A DNA stretch of 64,000 bases from Bacteroidales bacterium. Lineage in GTDB: Bacteria > Bacteroidota > Bacteroidia > Bacteroidales > UBA932. The notes under the pieces were generated by a model, which saw nothing but the letters and a program-made list of their open reading frames with translations, was not told where the DNA came from and made no database searches. Shown piece after piece: positions 25,193 through 33,802 of the stretch. The position numbers and the translations under genes were made by a program. The DNA lies in assembly GCA_017454905.1 (NCBI GenBank), contig JAFTCB010000062.1, positions 240,232-304,231 on the forward strand, written 5' to 3'. Positions within the stretch are counted from its first letter, which is position 1. Each line of letters begins with the position of its first letter.

Positions 25193-26059
25193 CTATATTT
25201 TCGGCAGATGGGAAGCGATGTCAGAGACATCCACCTTGGTGGAGAAGGCCTTGACCGTCGTGGATTCGCCCTTCGGATTCTTCTGGTAAAGGACGGCGCC
25301 GGTCTCCGTATCTACGTAAACCGTATTTTTCTTATTCTCCCAGACTTCCACATTTCGACCGGCATAGGTCTTGGTCTCTCCGGTATTGTCGAAGTAGTCG
25401 TGGACATAATCATAGCCCATAAAGACACCGACTTCCTTCAGCCATTTCTCCAGCATGTCGTCGATGCTCTTGTCGGGATGGGTATTGTATCTCCGCTCGG
25501 CAGTGCTGTAGGAGCCCACCTTACCGTCCTTGTTGTAATAGACGTAGTATTGGGTGATCCCCGATGTGGAACGGCTCTGGTAGAAGCGGTCTCCCTTGCG
25601 CTTGATCACCCAGCGGGAGTTCATCATCTCCGGGCGTTCCACCGTGATGCTGAAATCCTTCTTCCACCAGCGCTGGGCCTCGCGTCCGGCTTCCCAGGCA
25701 GCCTGTTGGGCTGCTTTCTCTTCGGCCTCCTTGTTGCGGGCGATGGAATCCTCGTGTGCCCTCAGTTTGTCGGCCTCTTCCTGCCTCTCCTTATTCTGCT
25801 CGGCCAGGCCGCCAAAGATGGCCTTCAGCAACTCCTGGGCTACTTCCTCATCGGTTTTACCCTCGGTGTCCAGAACGTCGCCAAGTACGCTACCGTCATT
25901 GGTGCTTTCCGGTTCCGTCACTTCTTCCGGGACAGTCTCCGTTACCGCCTCGTCCGGTTCAGACGGGATAATAGAAGCCTGACGCTTCTGTGGATTCCAG
26001 TTGCAGGCGGCCACAAGAAGCGTCAGGGAAATCAAGGTGAGTGGAAATGAGCGCCTCAT
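25193..26059 (-). CDS. Predicted lipoprotein with coiled coil, unknown function
   Basis: 288 residues from ATG 26059 (MRRSFPLTLISLTLLVAAC, lipobox VAAC). After a Pro/Glu/Thr-rich linker comes a charged coiled coil (about residues 80-130) and a C-terminal domain with SGITQYYVYYNKDGKVGSY and VYVDTETGAVLYQKNPKGES. The last motif, an attribute of type 'V.ETGAVL', recurs in the secreted proteins at 27826-28485 and 28498-29403, suggesting a related fold. Function unknown. Confidence 0.75.
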   Translation of the reverse strand: MRRSFPLTLISLTLLVAACNWNPQKRQASIIPSEPDEAVTETVPEEVTEPESTNDGSVLGDVLDTEGKTDEEVAQELLKAIFGGLAEQNKERQEEADKLRAHEDSIARNKEAEEKAAQQAAWEAGREAQRWWKKDFSITVERPEMMNSRWVIKRKGDRFYQSRSTSGITQYYVYYNKDGKVGSYSTAERRYNTHPDKSIDDMLEKWLKEVGVFMGYDYVHDYFDNTGETKTYAGRNVEVWENKKNTVYVDTETGAVLYQKNPKGESTTVKAFSTKVDVSDIASHLPKI

Positions 26060-26078
26060 TTCACAGAATCCTAAGGTT

Positions 26079-26510
26079 CTAATCAACAGACTTCTGATTC
26101 ATCTTCACAGTCTTACCCTTGAAGGTGAATTCCATCTTCTTACCATTAACGGAGAATGTTGCGGTATCAACGGGCTTGCCGTTGTCTTCAAGTGCAATAC
26201 TGCCCTTGCCATTTTTGTAGGTATATACTCCGAACAGGTTTCCGCTGTCGAGAAGATCTCCGTCATCATTGCATTTTGTAAAATACAGGGATGCTCCACC
26301 CTCAGTATTGACAGTCAGACGATAAATGTCGTGCTCGTCCTCATAAAACCACTTGGTCCTCGCAATGGATTCTGGGGAAGAGCCTTTGTCTTGCTGAACA
26401 GCCTGAGCGGCAGGTTCGCCGTTGTTGTTGGATTTTTTGCTGTTGTTGTTGCCGCAGGCAACCATCGTGGACATAGCCATAATGCACAGAATGATAGTAA
26501 TTTTATTCAT
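26079..26510 (-). CDS. Small lipoprotein of unknown function
   Basis: 143 residues with lipoprotein signal MNKITIILCIMAMSTMVAC followed by an Asn/Ser/Lys linker. The C-terminal 90 residues (KWFYEDEHDIYRLTVNTEG ... ATFSVNGKKMEFTFKGKTVK) look like a small beta-sandwich or lipocalin-type domain of the kind often found in Bacteroidota lipoproteins. The gene is AT-richer than most neighbours. It lies 10 bp downstream of the 26521-27390 gene and 19 bp upstream of the next lipoprotein gene. Confidence 0.75.
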   Translation of the reverse strand: MNKITIILCIMAMSTMVACGNNNSKKSNNNGEPAAQAVQQDKGSSPESIARTKWFYEDEHDIYRLTVNTEGGASLYFTKCNDDGDLLDSGNLFGVYTYKNGKGSIALEDNGKPVDTATFSVNGKKMEFTFKGKTVKMNQKSVD

Positions 26511-26520
26511 AATGATAAAA

Positions 26521-27390
26521 TTATTGGTTTTGCATTGCTTTCATAAGCGCCCCGAAGGCATCGGTCATATCGGTCTCCTTGTACCCGGCAGGAATCTCGA
26601 ACTTCTCCTTGGGCTGAGGGCCTGGGACGATATTGCGGTAGTTGAGCTTGAGGGACTGGCCCGTAAGCGTTTGGAGGGCGATACCCCACTGGGGATGTTC
26701 CCACACTTCACGGTCGCTATTAACGGTATTCGGGACAGGCTTCCCGTCAATGGTCGCAGCCTGCGCCGTATTGGCATAGGCTATATAGTGGATGCACTCC
26801 ACGCCGTCAATCACTTCCGGATCGAGCATCTTCTTCTCAACCTCGGTCTTGACGGCGGTTTCCGAACCCAGCCACTGGGTAATCTGCTGGTCCATTCCGG
26901 CACCGCCGCCGGTCTTGGCGGCATCCTCCAGAGACAGGACGGTGGCCATCTTCTTCTGGGCGTCCAGGATATACACCTTGTTGTTCTTGATGATGAACGA
27001 ATTGCCCTTTACGGACTCGTTATAGACCATTGAGCCGTCAATGAACTGATGGGCCGCAAGGACATCATTCTCATACACGTCGCAGGAATACTGCGTGAGT
27101 TTCCCGCCGAAATTAAGGTTGGAACCGGTCTGGGTCTGCTTCCCCGGAGTTGCGGGAGGAGCCTGGGGAACCGTTTGAGTTTGGGTGTTATTCTGGTTGT
27201 TGTTCTTGTTCCCGTCCTTCTTGCCTACATTCCCGTTCAACACATCGTTCACGCCCTTTTCAACCTTGTTGCCGATGTTCTGCTCAGCGGCGTTCTTGGC
27301 CCTCTCTCCCAGCTTCTTCAATAAACTTTGTGCGTTCGCGCTCGCGCACGTCAGCGTGACAGCGGTAATGAGTAGTACGATTCTTTTCAT
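26521..27390 (-). CDS. Secreted protein, DUF4412-like
   Basis: 289 residues with signal peptide MKRIVLLITAVTLTCASANAQ. A helical stretch and an Asn/Gln-rich linker (about residues 50-75) precede a domain with FIIKNNKVYILDAQKKMATVL, VIDGVECIHYIAYANT and KFEIPAGYKETDM. The pattern of a reporter-like beta domain ending in 'F.IPAGY' is typical of DUF4412-type periplasmic proteins, whose function is unknown. A LuxR-type HTH gene lies directly upstream. Confidence 0.75.
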   Translation of the reverse strand: MKRIVLLITAVTLTCASANAQSLLKKLGERAKNAAEQNIGNKVEKGVNDVLNGNVGKKDGNKNNNQNNTQTQTVPQAPPATPGKQTQTGSNLNFGGKLTQYSCDVYENDVLAAHQFIDGSMVYNESVKGNSFIIKNNKVYILDAQKKMATVLSLEDAAKTGGGAGMDQQITQWLGSETAVKTEVEKKMLDPEVIDGVECIHYIAYANTAQAATIDGKPVPNTVNSDREVWEHPQWGIALQTLTGQSLKLNYRNIVPGPQPKEKFEIPAGYKETDMTDAFGALMKAMQNQ

Positions 27391-27420
27391 ATCGATTGGA
27401 ATTTAAATAAAGTCGCTTGA

Positions 27421-27639
27421 TTACAGGATCTTCTGCTCCATCGCCTTGAACAGGAGCCCGGCCATGTTATGGACCTTGAATTTCTTGTGAAGCCGCTTCC
27501 GGTACCACATCACGGTGGGGGGCTTGAGACCCAGCGACTCGGCAATCTTGGTCGATGTGTACCCTTTGGCCAGCAGCCGCAGGACATCCAGTTCCCTCCT
27601 GGTAAGGGACACTTTTTCGGGTGTGATTTCGTCTGCCAT
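27421..27639 (-). CDS. HTH-only LuxR-type regulator
   Basis: 72 residues that are almost entirely a LuxR-type DNA-binding domain (LTRRELDVLRLLAKGYTSTKIAESL, WYRKRLHKKFKVH). No receiver, TPR or membrane part is present. It is closest to the second HTH-only protein at 29416-29634 and to the C-terminus of the TPR-LuxR protein at 23977-25179. It is preceded by the truncated start of a TPR-LuxR gene, so it may be the surviving 3' end of a deleted gene that now stands alone. A target among neighbouring secreted-protein genes is inferred only from position. Confidence 0.8.
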   Translation of the reverse strand: MADEITPEKVSLTRRELDVLRLLAKGYTSTKIAESLGLKPPTVMWYRKRLHKKFKVHNMAGLLFKAMEQKIL

Positions 27640-27676
27640 TTGCCTGCATCATTTTACAAATATAAAGTTCGGCCTT

Positions 27677-27808
27677 TTAGAAACACAAATCAATCCCATA
27701 AATATGGGGGTTTGTCGGTTTTTTGGGTGATTTTCGCCCCCTGTGGTCCGTGTAGCCGAAGGCGGCCGCGGGAAGCAGGAGGCACAATATGTAGAGTAAT
27801 CTTCGCAT
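27677..27808 (-). pseudogene. Remnant of a TPR-LuxR gene (N-terminal fragment)
   Basis: From ATG 27808 the frame reads MRRLLYILCLLLPAAAFGYTDHRG, matching the signal and YTDHRG motif of the intact protein at 23977-25179 (MKRILLLALLLSPVVAWGYTDHRG). The DNA is also clearly alike up to GGGGGC (near 27740), after which similarity stops and the frame ends after 19 unrelated residues. The TPR and membrane parts are missing. Downstream, an HTH-only gene matches the missing C-terminus. This is best explained by an internal deletion. Confidence 0.7.
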
Positions 27809-27825
27809 AATCGCAAAGATTCGAA

Positions 27826-28485
27826 TTATTTGACGGTATATCCCGCCAGCGAAGTCACGTTCTTGGAATAGTCTGGGGTCGTGGGATTGAACGTCTGACA
27901 TTCGAACATCACCTTATCGAAGTTGCTGGAGCTGCCGGACATAGCGGTACGGGATTTCAGGACCGCGCCGGTCTCCTTGTCCACTACGAAATGGCTGGAA
28001 CTGGTGCTGGTGACGCTACCGGCCGAAATCGTCTTGGAGCGGGTCACCTCATAGGCGTCACGGCCCAGGAATTTGACGGTAGCCTGTTTAGGGTCGGGCT
28101 TGGGATACTCCTGAAACAGGGAGGCCAGAACTTCATCCCTTTTCATCTGAGCGAGAAGGGCGCCCGTGGCATCGGCATAGGTCCCGCCCTTGACGGACTT
28201 GGAGGCCTCGTGCTTGCGGGCGTCCAGTTTGTAGTAGAACACCTGGCCGTTCTCAAAGACATAGGTAGCATCGGTAGGCCCCATCAAGGACTCCATATGG
28301 ATATAGAGTTCGTTGCCCTTGCGGGACACGGTGATGGTCTTGTCCAGGCTCTCGTTGCGGGCATTGTTGCCGCTGTATGCGTATTTGACGTAGCTGACCG
28401 AGAAATCCTGCGCATACCAGGGATCCTGCGCACGGGCGCCAATCGCCGCAATCAGGGCGGCAAGGCCGAGTATCATCCGTTTCAT
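27826..28485 (-). CDS. Secreted protein of unknown function
   Basis: 219 residues with signal peptide MKRMILGLAALIAAIGARAQ. The mature part has SVSYVKYAYSGNNARNESL, VFENGQVFYYKLD and SSHFVVDKETGAVLKSRTAM. It is similar in style to DUF4412-like neighbours that appear to be periplasmic beta-rich proteins. It starts 12 bp after the preceding secreted-protein gene. No catalytic motif is seen. Confidence 0.72.
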   Translation of the reverse strand: MKRMILGLAALIAAIGARAQDPWYAQDFSVSYVKYAYSGNNARNESLDKTITVSRKGNELYIHMESLMGPTDATYVFENGQVFYYKLDARKHEASKSVKGGTYADATGALLAQMKRDEVLASLFQEYPKPDPKQATVKFLGRDAYEVTRSKTISAGSVTSTSSSHFVVDKETGAVLKSRTAMSGSSSNFDKVMFECQTFNPTTPDYSKNVTSLAGYTVK

Positions 28486-28497
28486 GGCTGTTCTATT

Positions 28498-29403
28498 TTA
28501 AAGTTTCAGTGTGGAATCCGTCATATCATTGGACCATACGCGGTAGTTCAGATTGAACGTCTTGACCTGCATGGTGTTCTTTACGGCGCCGCCGTTGCCG
28601 CGGCCCTCATACTTGAGGCAGCAGCCGGTGGACGGGTCAACCCAGTACTTCATGGTGACACCGCCATACCCGTCAGTGTCGAAGACCCAGCAATTCACGC
28701 CGCACACCGTCTCGTTGCCGACATAGAACTCGCTTAGGCTGCTTGCCGGGTCGGTCTTGAGGCTGTTCCAGAACTCGCTATCGGCAAAGGTGTCCAGCAG
28801 CGCCAGGTTCTCCCTCGCTTCCCACTCATCCGGATCCAACTGCTCATTGTCCACCTTCCCGTGGTCGAAGCCATCTTTTTCCAAATACTGCTTGCACTCG
28901 CGGGAGGCCAGATTGTAATACATCCAGTATTCAATGTCGCCTCTTTTGTCGAGGCACTTTTCTATCTGTTCAGAGCCGATCTTGGCATAGATGATCGAGC
29001 CGGTGTGGATATAGTAATGGTCCTTTGGAGGATTGTACTCATATTTTCCGGTAAACGCCGGGCCTGTTTCCTCGCCGCCGCCATTGGGCTTGCCGCCCGC
29101 CTTTGCGACCACGGTCACCGTCCTGTAATACAAGGTGTTGCCGAGAACGGCCAGCGCCTTGGTGGTCCCAAGCGCGACACCTTTCAACACGCACGTATTG
29201 CCATCCTCTTCGAGCTCCAGCACGTCATCGTCGTTATCATCCAGCGTGTCGAAAACCACCTCCGCTCCAGCGGCGAACTTGGTCGTCCAGGCGAAACGCT
29301 CTCCCAGGCCGATGGTCAGGGCCGGTTCCTCGATTTCCCTGGGGTTCTGGGCGAACCCCGCGGCGCAGATCAGGAGCGCCGATAAAGTCAAGATCTTTTC
29401 CAT
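28498..29403 (-). CDS. Secreted protein of unknown function
   Basis: 301 residues with signal peptide MEKILTLSALLICAAGFAQ. The N-terminal part (about residues 25-100) has EEPALTIGLGERFAWTTK and ALGTTKALAVLG, an Ig-like or BIG2-type surface domain. After a Gly-rich linker comes a domain with YYIHTGSIIYAKIG, CGVNCWVFDTDGYGG and KYWVDPSTGCCLKYEG, with several cysteines suited to disulfides. Directly downstream of an HTH-only LuxR-type gene. Function unknown. Confidence 0.72.
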   Translation of the reverse strand: MEKILTLSALLICAAGFAQNPREIEEPALTIGLGERFAWTTKFAAGAEVVFDTLDDNDDDVLELEEDGNTCVLKGVALGTTKALAVLGNTLYYRTVTVVAKAGGKPNGGGEETGPAFTGKYEYNPPKDHYYIHTGSIIYAKIGSEQIEKCLDKRGDIEYWMYYNLASRECKQYLEKDGFDHGKVDNEQLDPDEWEARENLALLDTFADSEFWNSLKTDPASSLSEFYVGNETVCGVNCWVFDTDGYGGVTMKYWVDPSTGCCLKYEGRGNGGAVKNTMQVKTFNLNYRVWSNDMTDSTLKL

Positions 29404-29415
29404 ATCAATTGCGCG

Positions 29416-29634
29416 TTAGATTATTTTCTGCTCGATGGCCTTGACAAGGAGCTCCGCCGTGCTGTGGACGTCGAACTTCAGGTGAAGCTGCTTGCGGTAC
29501 CAGACGATGGTCTCGGGCCGGACGTTCATTTCGGCCGCAATCCGGGGCGTATTATAACCCCGGGAGAGGAGCTGGAGCACCTCCAGTTCCCGCTTCGCCA
29601 CGTGGATCGTACCTGCCTGTTTGTCCTCAACCAT
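29416..29634 (-). CDS. HTH-only LuxR-type regulator, second copy
   Basis: 72 residues from ATG 29634 (MVEDKQAGTIHVAKRELEV). A TTG 24 bp upstream could extend it slightly but has no support. It is a bare LuxR-type HTH (RELEVLQLLSRGYNTPRIAAE, IVWYRKQLHLKFDVHS), clearly paralogous to 27421-27639. It heads a run of small secreted-protein genes with 12-bp spacing, so it probably regulates its own operon; this is inferred. Confidence 0.78.
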   Translation of the reverse strand: MVEDKQAGTIHVAKRELEVLQLLSRGYNTPRIAAEMNVRPETIVWYRKQLHLKFDVHSTAELLVKAIEQKII

Positions 29635-29684
29635 CTTTTCGTGAAAAGTCAAGGGCAAAGTTCGGGAGTTTCAACAAACGAAAA

Positions 29685-29704
29685 AACCCCGTAATTACGG
29701 GGGT
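29685..29704 (-). terminator. Intrinsic terminator after the methyltransferase gene
   Basis: The 16-bp palindrome CCCCGTAATTACGGGG (29687-29702) is followed on the minus strand by TTTTTT (complement of 29681-29686). It separates the methyltransferase operon from the HTH gene downstream. Confidence 0.8.
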
Positions 29705-29726
29705 TATAGCGGAAAAATGCTGATTT

Positions 29727-30692
29727 TTACCGGGTCATCCGTACCACGATGGACAGCGGCAGGGCTTTGTCGAACTTGTCGCGGAGCGCCAGCTCGCCGC
29801 TCTCCAGCGAGACGGTCCGCATGGCCTGCCGGACCACCGTCTCGCCCAGCAGGGCGGAGTAGCCGTTGGAATAGAGGTTCAGCACCAGGAAGGCATCCTG
29901 CGGGGAGAGGATCTCCCCCACGGTGCGGAGCATCTCGAAAAGGCATTCGTCCAGTTTCCATTTCTCGCCGTCCGGGCCGTGCCCGTAGGCGGGCGGGTCG
30001 AGGATGATGCCGTCGTAGCGGTTGCCGCGGCGCGCCTCGCGCCGGGCGAATTTCATCGCGTCCTCCACCACCCAGCGAATGCCATCGAGGCCACTGCGTT
30101 CCATGTTGCCGCGGGCCCAGGTGACCACCTGCCGGACGGAATCCAGATGCGTCACGTCAGCCCCCGCGGCCCTGGCGGCGAGCGATGCCGCGCCGGTATA
30201 GGCGAAAAGGTTGAGCACCCGCGGGGCGCGGCCGAGCTTTTGCCCGAGCATGCGGGTCTGCCTGTAGATATAGTCCCAGTTGGGCGCCTGCTCCGGAAAA
30301 ACGCCGACATGCTTGAAGGAGGTCAGCCCGAGGCGCAAGTCCAGACTTGCGCCTCGCCCTGAAGGGCTTGTTTCACGGGGGGCGTTCCCCCCGAAACCCC
30401 CTGAGTCGCTGCGCTCCGACGGCAGCGTATACCGGATCCACCACTGGTCCTCCATCTTCTTGAGGCGGTTCCAGGTGCCGCTGTCTTCCTTGCCGGCCTT
30501 GCCGAACCCGGCGCCGGGGGTAAAGGTCGTGTGCGAAAGCCGGCGCCATTCCGCCTCCGGCAGGGATTTGTCCCAGAGCGCCTTGGGTTCCGGCCGCGCC
30601 AGGACATATCCGCCGAAGCGCTCCAGCTTCTCGCCGGCACCGCTGTCGAGAAGTTCGTAATCTTTCCAGTCTTTAGAAGGAAACTCCGCCAT
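29727..30692 (-). CDS. RlmI-like class I SAM-dependent methyltransferase with in-frame palindromic insert
   Basis: 321 residues. SAM motif VLNLFAYTGAASLAARAAGA, DSVRQVVTWARGN and catalytic-type ILDPPAYGHGP place it in the RlmI/RlmK-type family of rRNA or related methyltransferases; the exact target is uncertain. The conserved stretch before LGLTSFKHVGVFPEQ is interrupted by about 30 residues (about 92-122: SERSDSGGFGGNAPRETS and on) encoded by the palindromic insert at 30329-30420. It starts 9 bp after the DUF2723 gene and is probably cotranscribed with it. Confidence 0.85.
   Translation of the reverse strand: MAEFPSKDWKDYELLDSGAGEKLERFGGYVLARPEPKALWDKSLPEAEWRRLSHTTFTPGAGFGKAGKEDSGTWNRLKKMEDQWWIRYTLPSERSDSGGFGGNAPRETSPSGRGASLDLRLGLTSFKHVGVFPEQAPNWDYIYRQTRMLGQKLGRAPRVLNLFAYTGAASLAARAAGADVTHLDSVRQVVTWARGNMERSGLDGIRWVVEDAMKFARREARRGNRYDGIILDPPAYGHGPDGEKWKLDECLFEMLRTVGEILSPQDAFLVLNLYSNGYSALLGETVVRQAMRTVSLESGELALRDKFDKALPLSIVVRMTR
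30329..30420. repeat. Multi-hairpin palindromic insert in the methyltransferase gene
   Basis: It contains a 13-bp perfect stem CGAGGCGCAAGTC / GACTTGCGCCTCG (30329-30341 / 30344-30356), then GCCC-TGAA-GGGC, then CGGGGGG-CGTT-CCCCCCG (30376-30393). The 45-bp stretch 30376-30420 matches 37 of 45 bases of 46245-46289 in mutY. The gene here is on the minus strand while mutY is on the plus strand, so the element is read in opposite orientations in the two genes yet keeps both frames open. Confidence 0.78.
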
Positions 30693-30701
30693 CGTTGTCC
30701 G

Positions 30702-33700
30702 TTAAGATGCTTCCACGACCTCCGAGGCCTGGTCCACCAGCGCCACGAGGCCGTCCGTCAGTTTTTTCGCCAGTTCGGCATCGCCGCCCTGCTTCATCAC
30801 GTCCGCCAGGAAGTAGATATACTGCCCGACGAGCTCGAACTCATCCCGGGCCCAGTCATAGAACTCGATATAGAACTTGGCGCTGGACAGCAATTCCGCA
30901 CCCAGTTGCGCGGCCAGCTGGCGGGCCTTCTCGGGCTGGCCCAGCTTGTAGTAGTCCTCGGCCAGGGTGACGACCATGTAATCATTGCCGGAGAAGCCGA
31001 CCGGGACCGTTTCCAGCGGATAATGCTGCATCAGCTCGCAGCACTTGTCCACCATCTCCAGGGCACGGTCGTTCTCGCCTGCCCGCATGAAGACGTCCGC
31101 ACAGGTCACGAACATGCTCCGGATGGACATCACGCCCAGGTGGGTATACTCGTTCTGGTAGTCGATGAAATAGTCGTCCCGTGCCACGGCATCCCAGCTG
31201 TAGACCTGCGTCATCTTGCGGTAGAGCTCGTCCGTATCCACGAATCCGGCCTCCGTGCTGGTGGTCTTGTTCTTGATGGGGACGAACTTGAAGGAATAGC
31301 CGCAGTACTCGAAATACTCCTTGATGCCGATGTTCAGGTCGCCGCCCATGTTGAGCAGGTGCAGCGGGCGGTCCCACTCGTAGCCGGACAGCAGGTCCAG
31401 CATGAAGAGTTCCGGCTTGCTGAGATAGTCCTTGTCCTTGGAAATGGTCAGCACGATCGAATCCGGGATCTGCGCAGCATATTTGGCGTCCAGAATACCG
31501 TACTTGATAACGTTCTCCCTGTTCACGGGAAGCACGATTTTGCGCGAAGGGATGTAGTCCACCTTGCGTCCGCTGGTCATCGGGGCCTTGATCTGGGGAT
31601 GCTTGAAGACGGCCATCACATCCTGGATGGACATCTCGCGCTCCTGGGTATCATAGATAGGGATCCACTCGTTGGTGCCATAGAGATACTGGTCCGGCCC
31701 CACGGTGAGCGGCAGCGGAGCGGACTCGTTGACCGCCCATTTCATCTGGTCGATATGCCAGTCGGTACCCAACAGCGAAGTGTTGCAGATACGCACGTCC
31801 GTCCGGACGTTCTCCACCTCCTGGGCATACCACAGCGGGAAGGTATCATTGTCCCCGTGGGTGACCAGGATGCCGTTTTCCCCGACGGAATTGAGGTAAT
31901 TGCGGGCCATCTCGACCGCCGTGCGGCGGTTCGAACGGTCGTGGTCATCCCAGTTCTGCGCAGCCATCTGCACCGGGACGAGCAGGCACAGGCCTGTCAG
32001 CACACCGGCGGTCAGGGCGCTGCCGCGGCCCTTGCGGGCCTCGTCGATCCAGCTGTACAAGGCAGCCACGGCCAGTCCCGCCCAGGCACTGAAGAAATAG
32101 AAAGAACCGGCATAGGCATAGTCGCGCTCCCGGACCTGGTAGGGGGGCTGGTTGAGGTAGAGGACGATTGCGATACCCGTCATGAAGAACATCAGGAAAG
32201 TCAGCCAGCAGCCCCGCTTGTCGCGGTCGAACTGGAAGAACAGGCCCAGCAGGCCCAGCAGCAGGGGCAGGAAGAAGTAGTGGTTCTTGCCCTTGTCCTC
32301 CGAGAGGATGGCGGGCGCGTCGGACTGGTCGCCCAGGCGCAGGTCATCGATGAATTTCACCCCGCTCTCCCAGTTGCCGTGGAAAATATCGCCCGGGTTG
32401 GGTGCATGGATCTGGTTCTGGCGGCCGACGAAATTCCACATGAAATAACGCCAGTACATCCAGTTCAGCTGATAGTCGAAGAAATAATAGAGGTTGGCCC
32501 CCAACGACGGCTTGCGGGCGGCGGCGCCGGGAACGCGCCTGCCCTTGCCCTGGGTATAGGTCTCGTAGAACTGCTCGTAACTCCCGTCCGGGCTGGTGCT
32601 CCACATTCTCGGGAAGAGCATCTTGCCGGAAGGTTTGTAGACCGCTTCCACCGGCCCCTCCACCTTCTTGTATTTCCCGTCCAACGGCGCCCAGTAGGGC
32701 CGCGTCTTCAGATCATACGGTGCCCCATAGTACTGGCCGTAGACCAGCGGCGTGGAACCGTACTGCTCGCGGGAGAGGTAGCGGACCAGGGTGAAGGCGT
32801 TGTCCGGCTGGTATTCGTTGGTCGGCGTCTTGGCGCAGGAACGGATGATGTCGATGCTGAACACGGAGAAGCCGATCACGATGGTCGTCGTGCAGAGCAG
32901 CACCGTATTGAGGAAGACTTTTTCTTTCTTCAGGGTGCGGAACAGTCCCCAGAAGAGCAGGGCGAGCAGCACGGCCAGGAAGAAGGCAGCGCCGGTGTTG
33001 TACGGCAGCCCGAGCACATTGACGAAGAAGAGGTCGCAGTACGCCGCCAGTTTCGGCAGGTACGGGATGAACAGGAACACCAGCACGCCCAGGATCAGGG
33101 CTCCCACCAGCAGGATCTTGACCAGTTCCCAGAAAGTGAAGGGACCGTCTTCCCGCTTCCGGTAATAGTACATGAAGACCAGCGCCGGGATCGCCAGCAG
33201 ATTGAGCAGGTGCACACCGATGCTCAGGCCCATCAGGAAGGCGATCAGCACGATCCAGCGCAGGGCATGCGGCTCGTCGGCCCGGTCATACCAGACCGTC
33301 ATCAGCCAGAATACCACGGCCGTGAAAAGGGAGGACATGGCATAGACCTCGCCCTCGACGGCGGAGAACCAGAACGTATCCGAGAATGCATACACCAACG
33401 CCCCCACGAGGCCGGAGCCGAAAATGGCGATGGCCTGCCCGCAGGTGAACGTCCCGTCCGCACCCGGCCGGACCAGCCGCTTGGCAAGCCAGACGATGGT
33501 CAGGTACAGGAACAGGATCGTCAGTCCGGAGCACAGGGCGCTCAGCGCATTGACGAGGATGGCCGCATGCATATTGTCCCCGAACAAGGTGAAGAAACGG
33601 GCAAAAAGCTGGAAAACAGGATTTCCCGGCGGATGGCCCACTTCAAGTTTATAGGAAGAAGCTATGAACTCGCCGCAGTCCCAGAAGGATGCGGAGGGTT

Positions 33701-33788
33701 CGATGGTGAGCAGGTATGCGACGGTGGAGACCACGAAGGCGGCCGCTGCACAAAGCCTGTTCCACAAGGTAAATTTCTTACTGTCCAT
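30702..33788 (-). CDS. DUF2723 / GT117-type membrane glycosyltransferase
   Basis: 1028 residues from ATG 33788. The N-terminal half is a polytopic membrane domain with the DUF2723 signature FWDCGEFIASSYKLEVGHPPGN, resembling protein O-mannosyltransferases. The C-terminal half is soluble with helical, TPR-like repeats. In Bacteroidota this family is expected to take part in surface glycosylation, possibly protein O-glycosylation; the precise substrate is not known here. The start lies 6 nt after a -7 promoter element, so its mRNA may be nearly leaderless. The methyltransferase gene follows after 9 bp. Confidence 0.88.
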   Translation of the reverse strand: MDSKKFTLWNRLCAAAAFVVSTVAYLLTIEPSASFWDCGEFIASSYKLEVGHPPGNPVFQLFARFFTLFGDNMHAAILVNALSALCSGLTILFLYLTIVWLAKRLVRPGADGTFTCGQAIAIFGSGLVGALVYAFSDTFWFSAVEGEVYAMSSLFTAVVFWLMTVWYDRADEPHALRWIVLIAFLMGLSIGVHLLNLLAIPALVFMYYYRKREDGPFTFWELVKILLVGALILGVLVFLFIPYLPKLAAYCDLFFVNVLGLPYNTGAAFFLAVLLALLFWGLFRTLKKEKVFLNTVLLCTTTIVIGFSVFSIDIIRSCAKTPTNEYQPDNAFTLVRYLSREQYGSTPLVYGQYYGAPYDLKTRPYWAPLDGKYKKVEGPVEAVYKPSGKMLFPRMWSTSPDGSYEQFYETYTQGKGRRVPGAAARKPSLGANLYYFFDYQLNWMYWRYFMWNFVGRQNQIHAPNPGDIFHGNWESGVKFIDDLRLGDQSDAPAILSEDKGKNHYFFLPLLLGLLGLFFQFDRDKRGCWLTFLMFFMTGIAIVLYLNQPPYQVRERDYAYAGSFYFFSAWAGLAVAALYSWIDEARKGRGSALTAGVLTGLCLLVPVQMAAQNWDDHDRSNRRTAVEMARNYLNSVGENGILVTHGDNDTFPLWYAQEVENVRTDVRICNTSLLGTDWHIDQMKWAVNESAPLPLTVGPDQYLYGTNEWIPIYDTQEREMSIQDVMAVFKHPQIKAPMTSGRKVDYIPSRKIVLPVNRENVIKYGILDAKYAAQIPDSIVLTISKDKDYLSKPELFMLDLLSGYEWDRPLHLLNMGGDLNIGIKEYFEYCGYSFKFVPIKNKTTSTEAGFVDTDELYRKMTQVYSWDAVARDDYFIDYQNEYTHLGVMSIRSMFVTCADVFMRAGENDRALEMVDKCCELMQHYPLETVPVGFSGNDYMVVTLAEDYYKLGQPEKARQLAAQLGAELLSSAKFYIEFYDWARDEFELVGQYIYFLADVMKQGGDAELAKKLTDGLVALVDQASEVVEAS

Positions 33789-33794
33789 AAACTG

Positions 33795-33802
33795 CAAAGG
33801 TA
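33795..33802 (-). promoter_or_regulatory. -7 promoter element for the DUF2723 gene
   Basis: TACCTTTG on the minus strand with only 6 nt to the ATG. A TTTG lies 22 bp upstream on the same strand (33825-33828), close to the expected -33 distance. Confidence 0.65.
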
